Below are positions 1 to 8,156 of a stretch of DNA of 64,000 bases, one piece after another. Source of the stretch: Streptomyces sp. CMB-StM0423 (GTDB taxonomy: Bacteria > Actinomycetota > Actinomycetes > Streptomycetales > Streptomycetaceae); the NCBI RefSeq assembly GCF_002847285.1, contig NZ_CP025407.1, forward strand, positions 2,544,501 to 2,608,500, read 5' to 3'. The position numbers and the translations under genes are program-made. The notes under the pieces were generated by a model, which was not told the origin of the DNA, searched no databases, and worked only from the letters and a program-made list of their open reading frames with translations. Every line of letters starts with the position of its first letter. Position 1 is the first letter of the stretch.

Positions 1-100
1 GGCGCTGGAGCTGGAGACGGCCGACGGCCCCGCGGGCGACCTCGTACGCCGCATCGCGCCGTTCCTGCCCGACGCCGGCCACCTGCTCGGCGAGGACTGA
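1..100 (+). CDS. 3' end of an unidentified protein (partial)
   Basis: Only the last 32 codons lie in the window, in the frame that begins at base 2 and stops at TGA 98-100. The visible tail ends [10 protein letters not shown] and is rich in Ala, Leu, Asp and Glu, with codon use like its neighbours. The next gene starts 5 bases later, so the two are probably co-transcribed. No domain can be recognised from this fragment. Confidence 0.6.
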   Translation, partial: ALELETADGPAGDLVRRIAPFLPDAGHLLGED

Positions 101-105
101 CCGCC

Positions 106-363
106 GTGCGCACCGAGGACACCGCGTTCGTCGGCGGCCCGCTGGACGGCCGCACGCTCGCCGTGCACGTCGGCGCGACGGGCCGGCCGCCGAAGGTGTA
201 CGAGGTGCCGGTGCCCGACCCCGAAGGCGGCCCCCCGACCGTGCACGTCTACCGGCTGGAGCCGGCGAACCTCAGCCCGCGGCTGAAGCTGCCCCGGGGG
301 TGGGTGTACACGTACGACCCGGAAGGCGTGCCCGAGCGGCGCAAGTGGCCCTGGTCGCGCTGA
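106..363 (+). CDS. small hypothetical protein (85 aa)
   Basis: The start is a GTG five bases after the stop of the preceding gene, which suggests translational coupling. The product has no signal peptide or membrane segment. It is rich in Pro, Gly and Arg, with an early GGPLDGRT motif and a C-terminal [10 protein letters not shown]...RRKWPWSR block that looks like a small compact beta-rich protein. Short actinobacterial proteins with this opening are common and uncharacterised. I do not recognise a function. The next gene begins 89 bases downstream and has its own signal peptide. Confidence 0.6.
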   Translation: MRTEDTAFVGGPLDGRTLAVHVGATGRPPKVYEVPVPDPEGGPPTVHVYRLEPANLSPRLKLPRGWVYTYDPEGVPERRKWPWSR

Positions 364-452
364 CGGGCCGTCAATCCTCACGGGTGATGGTATTACTCGG
401 TTTCGCCCAGTGCTCACGGGAATCCGGCGGTCGCGGGGGAACCCTTGCGTAC

Positions 453-1697
453 ATGTCGCGCACCCGCCGCCCCGCCCTCACCGCCGCCTCCGCCGTCCTC
501 CTCGCCACCGTGCTGGCCCTGCCCGCCGACGCGGCCCCCGTGCCGGACGTACCGGAGGCGGCAGACGCGGCCGACGCCGCCGATCCGGCCGACCCCGCCG
601 ACCCCGCCGCCGACGCCGCCCCGGATCCCGCGGCACCGGCGGCGGACGGCGCGGCACCGGCCGCCGACGCCCCGCTCGGCGAACTGCTCACCCGGCTCCA
701 GACCCTCCACGGGCAGGCCGAGCGCGCCACCGAGGCGTACCACGCGACCGCCGAGGACCTGACGGACGCCCGCGCCGAGACCGCCAGGCTCACCGGCGAC
801 CTCGCCGACACCCGCGCCGACCTGGCCACCGCGCGCCGCCGCGCCGGACTCCTCGCCCGCGCGCAGTACCGGGGCCCCGGCCTCGCCCCGTACCTGCAAC
901 TCCTCGTCGCCCGCGACACCGAGACCGCACTCGACCGCAAACAGGTCATCAGCCGCGCCATCGGCAACCAGGCCGCCGTCGTGACCCGGCTGGAGTCCGG
1001 CGCCAAGCGGCTCGGCGCGCTCACGGACTCCTCGCGGGAGGCACTCGACCGGCAGCGGGAGCTGGCGGGCGAACGCAAGCGGCGCCGGGACCGCGTGGAC
1101 GACCGGCTGACCGAGGTGGCCGACGCGCTCGCGGAGCTGACGCCCGCGAAGCTGGCGGCGCTCGACCAACTGGAGGTACGGGGAGCGGAAGAAGACCGGC
1201 GCGAACTGATGGCTCCGGACGGCGAGGACGGCGGCGGCCCGGACGCGGTGACGGACGGCAAGCCGGGCGGGGCCCGCCCGGGAGCTGCCGGCGGTACGGA
1301 CCGGGCGGACAAGCCTGGCGCCTGGAGCACGGCGGAGCGGGAGCCGTCGCGCGCCGGGCGGCGGGCCGTCTCGTACGCCCTCGACCAGGTCGGCAAGCCG
1401 TACCGCGCGGGCACCGGCGGGCCCCGGGCCTACGACTCCTCCGGGCTCACGCAACGGGCATGGCGCGAGGCGGGCGTCCGCATCCCGCGTACCGCGCGGG
1501 GGCAGTGGCGGGAGCTGCGCCGGGTGCCGCTCACCGCGATGCGGCCCGGCGACATCGTGGTCTACCACCGCGACGCCTCGCACGTCGCGCTCTACCTCGG
1601 GCACGGCCGGGTGGTGGAGGCACCGCGCACGGGCCAGCGGGTACGGGTCGTCCCCGTCACCATCCGCCCCCTGCGCGGCGCCGTACGCCCCGGCTGA
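453..1697 (+). CDS. secreted NlpC/P60-fold protein with Ser in place of the catalytic Cys
   Basis: The 414-residue product has an N-terminal signal peptide (MSRTRRPAL then a hydrophobic Ala/Leu stretch to about residue 27), an Ala/Asp/Pro-rich linker to about 70, a long charged coiled coil (about 75-250) and a C-terminal NlpC/P60 domain (about 300-414). This is the layout of secreted peptidoglycan DL-endopeptidases. In active members the nucleophile lies in a YDCSGL motif. Here the codons at 1431-1445 read YDSSG, putting Ser at residue 329. The HVALYLGHG histidine region (about 377-387) is kept. The ATG at 453 was chosen because it begins the signal peptide. The fold call is firm; peptidase activity is doubtful. 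Confidence 0.9.
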   Translation: MSRTRRPALTAASAVLLATVLALPADAAPVPDVPEAADAADAADPADPADPAADAAPDPAAPAADGAAPAADAPLGELLTRLQTLHGQAERATEAYHATAEDLTDARAETARLTGDLADTRADLATARRRAGLLARAQYRGPGLAPYLQLLVARDTETALDRKQVISRAIGNQAAVVTRLESGAKRLGALTDSSREALDRQRELAGERKRRRDRVDDRLTEVADALAELTPAKLAALDQLEVRGAEEDRRELMAPDGEDGGGPDAVTDGKPGGARPGAAGGTDRADKPGAWSTAEREPSRAGRRAVSYALDQVGKPYRAGTGGPRAYDSSGLTQRAWREAGVRIPRTARGQWRELRRVPLTAMRPGDIVVYHRDASHVALYLGHGRVVEAPRTGQRVRVVPVTIRPLRGAVRPG

Positions 1698-1709
1698 CGG
1701 CGGGCGCGC

Positions 1710-2129
1710 TCAGCCGGTCAGCTCGCCGCGCAGACCCGGGGTGAGGACGTGGCCGACGCGGCCGACGAACAGCTCCATGTGGTACGCGGCCACGCTCAGG
1801 TCGCAGTCCGGCTCGGTCAGCACGCCGAGCAGCGAGCCGTCCCCGGCCTGCATCACCACCAGGCAGCCGTCCTCCATCGCCACCATCGTCTGCTTCACCC
1901 TGCCGCCGTCCATGACGTCCGCGGCCCCGTTGGTGAGCCCGCCGATGCCGGAGACCACGGTGGCCAGTTGCTCCCCGGCCGACGCGGACTGCGGCGGGGC
2001 GGCGAGCAGGAGGAGCCCGTCGACGGAGACGACGACCACGGACCGTACGCCGGGCACCTCCGCGGTGAAGTTGTCGAGCATCCACCGCAGGCTGCTGATG
2101 GTTTCCCGGTGGTCCTGTGCGCTGTTCAC
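1710..2129 (-). CDS. cvnB: Roadblock/LC7 family protein, conservon CvnB type
   Basis: The 139-residue protein matches the CvnB component of actinobacterial conservons: a single Roadblock/LC7 domain with the SSLRWMLDNF opening, a VVVVSVDGLLL strand and the SGIGGLTNGAA helix. In conservons this protein sits at the membrane with the CvnA kinase and the CvnD GTPase. The GTG at 2129 overlaps the upstream kinase stop as GTGA, which favours it over an in-frame ATG at 2159 inside the kinase gene. cvnC (DUF742) and cvnD (ATP/GTP-binding protein) should follow but do not: a convergent gene ends at 1697, so only the first half of the usual operon is present. Confidence 0.88.
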   Translation of the reverse strand: MNSAQDHRETISSLRWMLDNFTAEVPGVRSVVVVSVDGLLLLAAPPQSASAGEQLATVVSGIGGLTNGAADVMDGGRVKQTMVAMEDGCLVVMQAGDGSLLGVLTEPDCDLSVAAYHMELFVGRVGHVLTPGLRGELTG

Positions 2130-4402
2130 GTACTGGCTCCCTGCTCCTTCGCGTCCCATGTCCCGGCCTCGGCGGCGGCGGCCCGCCGCCCGTCCCGAGA
2201 CCCCTGCTGCAACCCCCCGAGCAACCGCCGCACCTCCCGCGCGTCCACGCCCCGCCGCTCGGCCTGCGCGGGCACGGCGACCACGGCCCGCACCGGGGCA
2301 GCGGGCCACCCGCCGGCGGACTCGGCGCCGCGCTGCGGGGCGGCGGCACGGGCGGCCGGAGCACCGGCGGCCGGACCGGGGGCGGCGACCCGCCCGGCCG
2401 GTACGGGGCTGAGCGCGGCGGGGCCGGTGGCGGGGTTGCCGGTGACGGCGTTGCCGGGGTGGAGGACCGCCGGGTGGCCGGGCGCGGGGTGGCCGGGCGC
2501 GGGGTGCTCGAACGCCGGGTGGCCGGGGGCGGCTTGGGCGGTCGCCGTGTGCTCGGCGGGCGGGTGGCCCGCGGCAGCGGCAGCGGCGACGGGCGCCGGG
2601 TGGCCGGGTGCCGGGTGGCCGGGTGCCGGGTGGCCGGACGAGGCGTGGGCGGGCGCCGGTTGGCCGGGCACCGCGTGGCTGGGCACCGCACCGTGCACCG
2701 CCGCACCGGCGGTTGCCCCGGCGCCGGCCGGCACGGGGGTGCCCGTCGCCGTACCGTGCCGCAGCGGCGCCACCGCGCCGCCGGAGACCGTGCTGCCGGG
2801 CTGGCGCCGCGGCAGCATGCCCGCCTCGGCGCGCACCCATCCACCGGTCCGCGGTGCGACGGCGGGCCGGGCCGACGCGAACGGCGGAGTCGCGGGCCGT
2901 ACGCCCCCTTCGGGCGGCGGGCCGGAGCGCTGCGCCCCGACCCGTACGGGCGCCGCACCCCCGGCCGGCCGTACGGGCGCCGCACTCCCGTCCCGTACGC
3001 CCGCGGCCCCCGCGTCCGTTCCCGAACCCGGCACCGGCCGGGTGCCGTACGCAGCCGCCGTGCTCTCCCGCTCTGCGCCGCCTGCCGCGCGCACCGGCAC
3101 GGCATGCCCCGCACCACCGGCCGCCGCAGCGTCACCGCCACCCGCACCAACGCCGCCGGTAACGCCCACCGCACCGGCCGCGCCACCGACGGACCCGGCA
3201 GCGCCACCACCGACCGCACCGACTCCCGCGAACCCCGCGGCACCGCCACCGTCGACCGCGCCATCTGCCGCGCCGCCCACCAACAGCCGCCCCGGCAGCC
3301 GCACTTCCGCGTCCACCCCCCGGTCCCGCGGCCGCAGTTCCACGCCCACCCCGTGCCGCGCCGCCAGCCGCGCGACCACGTACAGCCCCAGCCCCAGCGC
3401 CTCCCGCGGCGCCGGGCCCGGGTCGGTGTCGGCGAGCCGGACGTTGAGGTCGTCGACCCGGCCCGCCGGGCTGATGCCGATGCCCTCGTCCCGTACGACG
3501 AGCAGCAGGTCGCCCGTCCCCAGCAGCCGCCCGGTCAGCAGCACTTCGGACTCCGGCCGGGAGCAGGACGTGGCGTTCTCCAGCAGCTCCGCCAGCAGGT
3601 GGCTCGCGTCGCCGGAGGCGAAGCCCGTGACGTGCACCTGCGGCAGGTCGGGGGAGAGCACCACCCGCTGGTACGACTCGATCTCGCCGACCGCCGCGCG
3701 CAGCACGTCGATCAGCGGGACGTTCGCGCGCCGCGTGCCGCGGTGGTCGGCGCCGGCGAGCACCAGCAGGTTCTCGCTGTGCCTGCGCATGCAGGCCGCG
3801 AGGTGGTCGAGCCGGAAGAGGGTGTCCAGCGTGCCGGGTTCCTGCTCGTGGGCCTCCAGCTCGTCGATGAACGACAGTTGGCGCTCGACCAGCCCCAGCG
3901 TGCGGCGCGACAGCCCGACGAACGTGCCCTGGACGCTGGCCTGGAGCCCGCCGATGCGCTCGGTGAGCGCCGCCCGCTCGCGCAGCAGCGAGTCGCGCTC
4001 GACGACGTGGTTCTCCTTGGCGGCCGCCAGCTCCGCGCGGGCGGCGGCGAGTTCGGCCGCCTGCTCCGCGGCGGCCTCGCCGGTGCCCGTGCCGGCGCCG
4101 TCGGGGGCGCGTACGCCGCGCGCCGCGTAGACGACGACGCCCACGGCCAGCACCGCGCACAACGCCAGCAGCACACCGTGCACTTGCAGCGCGCTCGCCG
4201 CCTGCGCCCGCTCCTCCGGGTCCGCGCCGCTCACGCCGCGGAGCGCGCCGACCAGGCCGGGCGCGCCCGCCGCGAGCACCGCGGCACCGACGACGAGGTA
4301 CGCCGCCTTGGCGCGCGGCGACGTGCGCGGCGCGGGGTGCGCACCGCGACCGTGTCCGGCGCCCCTGCCCTCCTGCCGATCCGGCTGCACGGGGGTCCGC
4401 AA
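2126..4402 (-). CDS. cvnA: conservon-type sensor histidine kinase with long Pro/Ala/His-rich tail
   Basis: About 758 residues. Two membrane helices lie near residues 30-100, followed by a coiled coil, a dimerisation region (SFIDELEAHEQ; LDHLAACMRRHSENLL) and an HATPase domain with the N box (LLAELLENATSCS) and G boxes (RDEGIGI; GLGLYVVARLA). This is the CvnA architecture. The tail is several hundred residues of low complexity with repeated PGHPAP units and ends in a short conserved helix (REVRRLLGGLQQG). The TTG at 4402 was chosen because a strong GAAGGAGG lies just upstream; an ATG at 4447 is in frame but lacks such a site. It overlaps cvnB by GTGA. Confidence 0.85.
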   Translation of the reverse strand: MRTPVQPDRQEGRGAGHGRGAHPAPRTSPRAKAAYLVVGAAVLAAGAPGLVGALRGVSGADPEERAQAASALQVHGVLLALCAVLAVGVVVYAARGVRAPDGAGTGTGEAAAEQAAELAAARAELAAAKENHVVERDSLLRERAALTERIGGLQASVQGTFVGLSRRTLGLVERQLSFIDELEAHEQEPGTLDTLFRLDHLAACMRRHSENLLVLAGADHRGTRRANVPLIDVLRAAVGEIESYQRVVLSPDLPQVHVTGFASGDASHLLAELLENATSCSRPESEVLLTGRLLGTGDLLLVVRDEGIGISPAGRVDDLNVRLADTDPGPAPREALGLGLYVVARLAARHGVGVELRPRDRGVDAEVRLPGRLLVGGAADGAVDGGGAAGFAGVGAVGGGAAGSVGGAAGAVGVTGGVGAGGGDAAAAGGAGHAVPVRAAGGAERESTAAAYGTRPVPGSGTDAGAAGVRDGSAAPVRPAGGAAPVRVGAQRSGPPPEGGVRPATPPFASARPAVAPRTGGWVRAEAGMLPRRQPGSTVSGGAVAPLRHGTATGTPVPAGAGATAGAAVHGAVPSHAVPGQPAPAHASSGHPAPGHPAPGHPAPVAAAAAAGHPPAEHTATAQAAPGHPAFEHPAPGHPAPGHPAVLHPGNAVTGNPATGPAALSPVPAGRVAAPGPAAGAPAARAAAPQRGAESAGGWPAAPVRAVVAVPAQAERRGVDAREVRRLLGGLQQGSRDGRRAAAAEAGTWDAKEQGAST

Positions 4403-4633
4403 TGGCCCTCCTTCGACTCTTTGTCCCGCGGCGCCATGTCCTTGCATTTCGGACTGTTGGTGGCTGAGTCCGGTTGCGCCTAGGCCCGCGGGTCGACCTT
4501 GGCAGCAGGTGTCCTATGCAGGCGGACTTTGCCCCGGTGCTCACTCGAACGAGCGAACATGTTTTGCCAGGGTGCCGCCGGTCCTTCCGCTCGGCGTCAC
4601 GGGCCGCGCGGCCCGTACGGGCAGACTGGGATC

Positions 4634-5401
4634 ATGCGCATCGAACTGGCCAGCGACCCCGCCGCGCCCCCCGCCCCGAACGAGGACTACGCCGCCGTGG
4701 CCCTGCCCGCCTCCGGCACCGGCGGGGCGGTGGTGGTGCTGGACGGCGTGACGCCGCCGCGGGACGGTGACACCGGCTGCGTCCACGGGGTGCCGTGGTT
4801 CGCGGCGCGGCTCGGCGGCGCGTTCCTGGAGCTGGCGGGCGCCCGGGAGACGCCGCTCGCGGACTGCCTGACGGCGGCCATCCGCCGCACCGCGGCGGCC
4901 CACGGCCCGGCCTGCGACCTGAGCCACCGGCGGACGCCGCAGGCCACGGTGGCGGCGGCGCGGTGGGACGGTGGGACGGTGGAGTACCTGGTGCTGTGCG
5001 ACGCGGCGCTGCTGCTGGAGGCGCCGGACGGTGCGGTGCGGCCGGTGCTCGACCTGCGGCTGTCGCAGTTGCCGCGCAGCCGTCCGGCGGAGGAGATGCG
5101 GAACGTCGAGGGCGGTTTCTTCACCGCCGCCGCCGACCCGGAGGTCGCCGCGCGGGCGGTGGTGGGCAGCGTGCCGCGTACGGAGGTGGCGGCGCTGGCG
5201 GCGCTCACGGACGGGGTGACGCGATGGACCGAGGTGTTCGGCTTCGGCGACTGGACGGCGCTGCTCCAGCGGGTGCGGAAGGCGGGGCCGCAGGGCGTGG
5301 TGGCGGAGGTACGGGCGGCGGAGGCGGCGGACGCGGACCGCAGCCGCTACCGCAGGGGGAAGGTGCACGACGACGCGTCGGCGGTGCTGGTGGAGCTGTG
5401 A
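4634..5401 (+). CDS. PP2C-like phosphatase domain protein
   Basis: The 255-residue soluble protein has the spaced acidic motifs of the PP2C (PPM) family: NEDYAAV near residue 16, VLDGVT near 36, ALTDGVTRW in the middle and a final DDASAVLVEL strand. These aspartates would bind the two metals. The protein is shorter than typical SpoIIE-like phosphatases and lacks a sensor domain. It is divergent from the conservon kinase, with about 230 bases between them. The ATG at 4634 starts the conserved region and follows ggatc. Catalytic activity is plausible but not proven; substrate unknown. Confidence 0.7.
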   Translation: MRIELASDPAAPPAPNEDYAAVALPASGTGGAVVVLDGVTPPRDGDTGCVHGVPWFAARLGGAFLELAGARETPLADCLTAAIRRTAAAHGPACDLSHRRTPQATVAAARWDGGTVEYLVLCDAALLLEAPDGAVRPVLDLRLSQLPRSRPAEEMRNVEGGFFTAAADPEVAARAVVGSVPRTEVAALAALTDGVTRWTEVFGFGDWTALLQRVRKAGPQGVVAEVRAAEAADADRSRYRRGKVHDDASAVLVEL

Positions 5402-5433
5402 CGTTTGACGACTGACCGCTGACAGATGACGGA
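5399..5433 (+). repeat. five TGAC heptamers at exact 7-base spacing
   Basis: TGAC occurs at 5399, 5406, 5413, 5420 and 5427. The first supplies the stop codon of the PP2C-like gene. Because seven is not a multiple of three, the run places TGA in all three forward frames within about 20 bases. Confidence 0.75.
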
Positions 5434-5537
5434 CGATGTCAGGTGACAGGCCACAGGCGCGTCCGGACAGCCCGCGGCCCGGGCGGCTGGGGAAGCTGCC
5501 CGGGCCGAACGGAGGCGCAAGAAGGGGCGGTACGGAC

Positions 5538-6524
5538 TCACTCGGTGCCGAACGCGCGGCGCAGAACCCCGACGGCCTGCCCGATGGCGGCGTCCGCGGC
5601 GTGGGTCTCGCGCAGGGCGTTGAGCATCACGAAGTCGTGGATGACGCCCTGGTAGCGGGCGGCGGTGACCGGCACCCCGGCCTGGCGGAGCTTGTTCGCG
5701 TACGCCTCGCCCTCGTCCCGCAGGACGTCGGCCTCGGCGGTGATCACGAGCGCCGGCGGCAGGCCCGTGAGCTGCTCGCTGCTCGCCCGCAGCGGCGAGG
5801 CGGTGATCTCGGCGCGCTGCGCCTCGTCGGTCGTGTACTGGTCCCAGAACCACTCCATCGCGTCGCGCCGCAGGAAGTAGCCCTCCGCGAACTGGCGGTA
5901 CGAACCGGTGTCGAAGCTCGCGTCCGTGACCGGGTAGAACAGCACCTGCTGCACCAGCGGTACGTCCCCGCGCTCCTTGGCCTGGAGCGTCAGGGCCGCC
6001 GACATGTTGCCGCCGACCGAGTCGCCGGCGACGGCGATCCGTGCGGGGTCGAGGCCGTTGGCGGCGCCGTCGGTGACGATCCACCGGGCGACCGCGTAGT
6101 TCTGCTCGATGGCGACGGGATAGCGGGCCTCGGGCGACAGGTCGTACTCGGGGAAGACCACCGCGGCCCGCGCGCCCACCGCCAGCTCACGCACGAGCCG
6201 GTCGTGGGTGTGGGCGTTGCCGAAGACCCAGCCGGCGCCGTGCAGGTAGAGGATCACGGGCAGCTCCCCCGCGGCACCCGCGGGCCGGACGATCCGGGCC
6301 CGCACGGAGCCGGTCGGCCCGCCCTGCACGGTGACCCACTCCTCGGCGACCTCGGGCTTCTCGATCTCGCCCGACTGCACCTCGTCGACGGTCTTGCGGC
6401 CCTCGGCGGGGCCGAGGTCGAACAGGTACGGCGGGTTGGCGGTGGCCCCGGCGAAGGCCGCGGCGGCGGGCTCCAGGACGGGAGCGGCGGGGGTGTACGC
6501 GGCGGTCTTCTGGTTCTCGGACAT
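5538..6524 (-). CDS. alpha/beta hydrolase, HSL-type esterase/lipase
   Basis: The 328-residue cytoplasmic enzyme carries the hormone-sensitive-lipase signature: an oxyanion-hole HGAGW motif at residues 95-99 (family form HGGG), the nucleophile in GDSVGG (Ser169), Asp266 in an AEADVLRDEG context and His296 in GVIHDF. It should hydrolyse short or medium acyl esters; the natural substrate is unknown. The ATG at 6524 follows a GGAGGAGCA ribosome site. The gene is divergent from an OhrR-like regulator, with a palindrome between them, so that regulator probably controls it. Confidence 0.92.
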   Translation of the reverse strand: MSENQKTAAYTPAAPVLEPAAAAFAGATANPPYLFDLGPAEGRKTVDEVQSGEIEKPEVAEEWVTVQGGPTGSVRARIVRPAGAAGELPVILYLHGAGWVFGNAHTHDRLVRELAVGARAAVVFPEYDLSPEARYPVAIEQNYAVARWIVTDGAANGLDPARIAVAGDSVGGNMSAALTLQAKERGDVPLVQQVLFYPVTDASFDTGSYRQFAEGYFLRRDAMEWFWDQYTTDEAQRAEITASPLRASSEQLTGLPPALVITAEADVLRDEGEAYANKLRQAGVPVTAARYQGVIHDFVMLNALRETHAADAAIGQAVGVLRRAFGTE

Positions 6525-6584
6525 GGCGGGTGCTCCTCCGGGGGTCGGTCCCTCTCGATGCCCATAACACTAGAGCACGATTAC

Positions 6585-6596
6585 CTTGCACGCAAG
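6585..6596. promoter_or_regulatory. CTTGC-AC-GCAAG palindrome, candidate operator
   Basis: A perfect 12-base palindrome in the divergent promoter region between the esterase gene and the OhrR-like MarR gene. MarR/OhrR dimers bind such palindromes, and the surrounding DNA is unusually AT-rich for this genome. Assigning it to this regulator is inference from position. Confidence 0.6.
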
Positions 6597-6668
6597 TCAA
6601 TCGCTTATTATTAACTTTGGAGCTCCCTGACGGGTACGATGACGGTACGCGCAGAGAGAGGGGCCCGT

Positions 6669-7142
6669 ATGGGGACCACCGACACCGCGGCCGAGGCGCC
6701 GGGGACCGAGGACGAGTTCCGCAAGCTGGACGAGTTCATGTGCTTCGTCCTGTACTCCGCGCAGCGCGCGGTCATGAACGCGTACCGCCCGCTGCTCGAC
6801 AAGCTCGGCGTGACCTACCCGCAGTACCTGGTGCTGGTCGCGCTCTACGAGAACGGCCCGTCGCTGGTGAAGAGCCTCGGCGCCGCGCTGCACCTGGACT
6901 ACGGGACGCTGACCCCGCTGCTGAAGCGGCTGGAGGCGAACGGGCTGGTAACGCGGCGGCGCCGGGCCGACGACGAGCGGCTGGTGGAGGTGTCGCTCAC
7001 ACCGGAGGGCACGGAGCTGCGCCGGAAGGCGAACGTCGTGGTGCCGTCGCTGGACGAGGCGATGGGACTGACGGCGGAGGAACAGGAGCAGGCGAAGGCG
7101 CTGCTGCGGGGCATGACGGCGAATCTGGCGGCACACGGCTGA
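6669..7142 (+). CDS. MarR-family regulator, OhrR-like
   Basis: The 157-residue protein is an OhrR-type MarR regulator. Conserved features are the N-terminal FMCFVLYSAQRAV helix with Cys25, KLGVTYPQYLVLVAL, the recognition helix LDYGTLTPLLKRLE and the wing RRRRADDERLVEV. In OhrR proteins the equivalent Cys senses organic hydroperoxides and its oxidation releases DNA. No ohr gene is adjacent; the divergent neighbour is an esterase. The ATG at 6669 was chosen because GAGAGGGG precedes it; an ATG at 6639 in frame has no good ribosome site. Peroxide sensing is inferred from the family. Confidence 0.88.
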   Translation: MGTTDTAAEAPGTEDEFRKLDEFMCFVLYSAQRAVMNAYRPLLDKLGVTYPQYLVLVALYENGPSLVKSLGAALHLDYGTLTPLLKRLEANGLVTRRRRADDERLVEVSLTPEGTELRRKANVVVPSLDEAMGLTAEEQEQAKALLRGMTANLAAHG

Positions 7143-7270
7143 CGGGAGGCGGCAGCAGCGCCGGGGCACCCGGGACGACGCACGAAGCCGCCCGGGACGG
7201 CGCACGAGGAAAGCGCGCCGGGACGGACGCGGCCGAGGCGGCGGCAGCCCGCCCGTAGCACCGCCCGCCC

Positions 7271-7771
7271 CTACCGCCGTGCGCCGCCGCCCCCGCCCGC
7301 GTTCAGCTCGTTGAACCGCCCCAGCAGCCGGGCGAGTTCGGCGACCTCGGCCGGGTCCCAGCCGGCGAGCTGCTGGACGTACTCGGCGTGCCGCGCCCGC
7401 CGTACGCTCAGCACCCGCCGCCGCCCTTCCGCCGTCAGCCGTACGAGCGCCGCCCGGCCGTCGGCGGGGTCGGGTTCGCGGTCGACGAGGCCCAGTTCTT
7501 CGAGGGCGTGGAGTTGCCGGCTGACGGTCGCCTTGCCGATGTTGAAGTAGCCGGCGAGTTCTGTGGCGCGCCGCCCGGCGCCCTCCAGTTGGGCCAGCAG
7601 GGCGTACGCGCCGGGTTCGAGCCCGGGGTCGACCTGGCGGGCCATGTCCGCCGCGATGCCGCGGGCCCGGCGGTAGAAGACGGCGAGTTCCCGCTCCAGA
7701 TCGAGGAAGACGTGGTCCACACCATTTTCCTCGTCCGCCTGCTCGCCTCCGGGGGTTTCGGCCTTGTGCAC
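7271..7771 (-). CDS. MarR-family transcriptional regulator
   Basis: The 166-residue winged-helix protein has the MarR pattern: an N-terminal dimerisation helix (LERELAVFYRRARGIAADMA), the recognition region GYFNIGKATVSRQLHALEELGLV and a wing DREPDPADGRAALVRLT. The GTG at 7771 follows AGAAGGG at good spacing; the reading frame stays open farther upstream but there it lacks family character. It is divergent from the GH25 lysozyme gene across 385 bases. The ligand is unknown. It has no conserved Cys like that of the neighbouring OhrR-like protein and is not a close paralogue of it. Confidence 0.85.
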   Translation of the reverse strand: MHKAETPGGEQADEENGVDHVFLDLERELAVFYRRARGIAADMARQVDPGLEPGAYALLAQLEGAGRRATELAGYFNIGKATVSRQLHALEELGLVDREPDPADGRAALVRLTAEGRRRVLSVRRARHAEYVQQLAGWDPAEVAELARLLGRFNELNAGGGGGARR

Positions 7772-8156
7772 GTCAGGGGCCCTTCTGGCTTTCCACGGGC
7801 TGAAAGTTTTCTTCAGAAGCGACAGAAGCCGCAGCTCCCCCAGTATTTCGCAGGCGTAGACCAAAGGCACCTGCCGGATCCTCTTTCGCTCCCACGCGCA
7901 TGCGCTTACCTTCGGCGCAGCAGATAGTGACATGGCCACACCAAGGGCCGGGTCAAGGCCCCGCAGGCGTACGAGGACGGGCCACTGCCGCCCCGCCGCT
8001 CCCGCCACACCCCAGAGCCGGCAGCACCACACGCCCGGCACCTCCTCCCCTCCGCCTACCGGCACCACCGGAATCACGGCTTACCGGAACCACGGCACCA
8101 CCGGTACCACCGGCAAATCCGGCACCACCGAGGAACCCCCACACCCGGAGGAACGC
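7772..8156. other. divergent intergenic region, MarR gene to lysozyme
   Basis: No gene is supported here. Near the MarR start lies an imperfect palindrome, CTGAA-N7-TTCAG at 7800-7816, a possible autoregulatory site. Just before the lysozyme gene, 8057-8133 consists of degenerate ACC/GG trinucleotide-like repeats, with GGCACCACCG at 8061, 8094 and 8121. The open frame through this stretch from 7932 reads into the lysozyme but has no protein-like character before the signal peptide. Confidence 0.5.

Noticed and set aside
361..452. c-di-AMP (ydaO-type) riboswitch before the NlpC/P60 gene
   Set aside because: Such RNAs often precede cell-wall hydrolase genes in streptomycetes, but this leader is only about 90 bases and lacks the conserved core motifs.
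2117..4483. Long plus-strand frames opposite the conservon kinase
   Set aside because: Arg/Pro-rich antisense shadows; the kinase motifs are on the minus strand.
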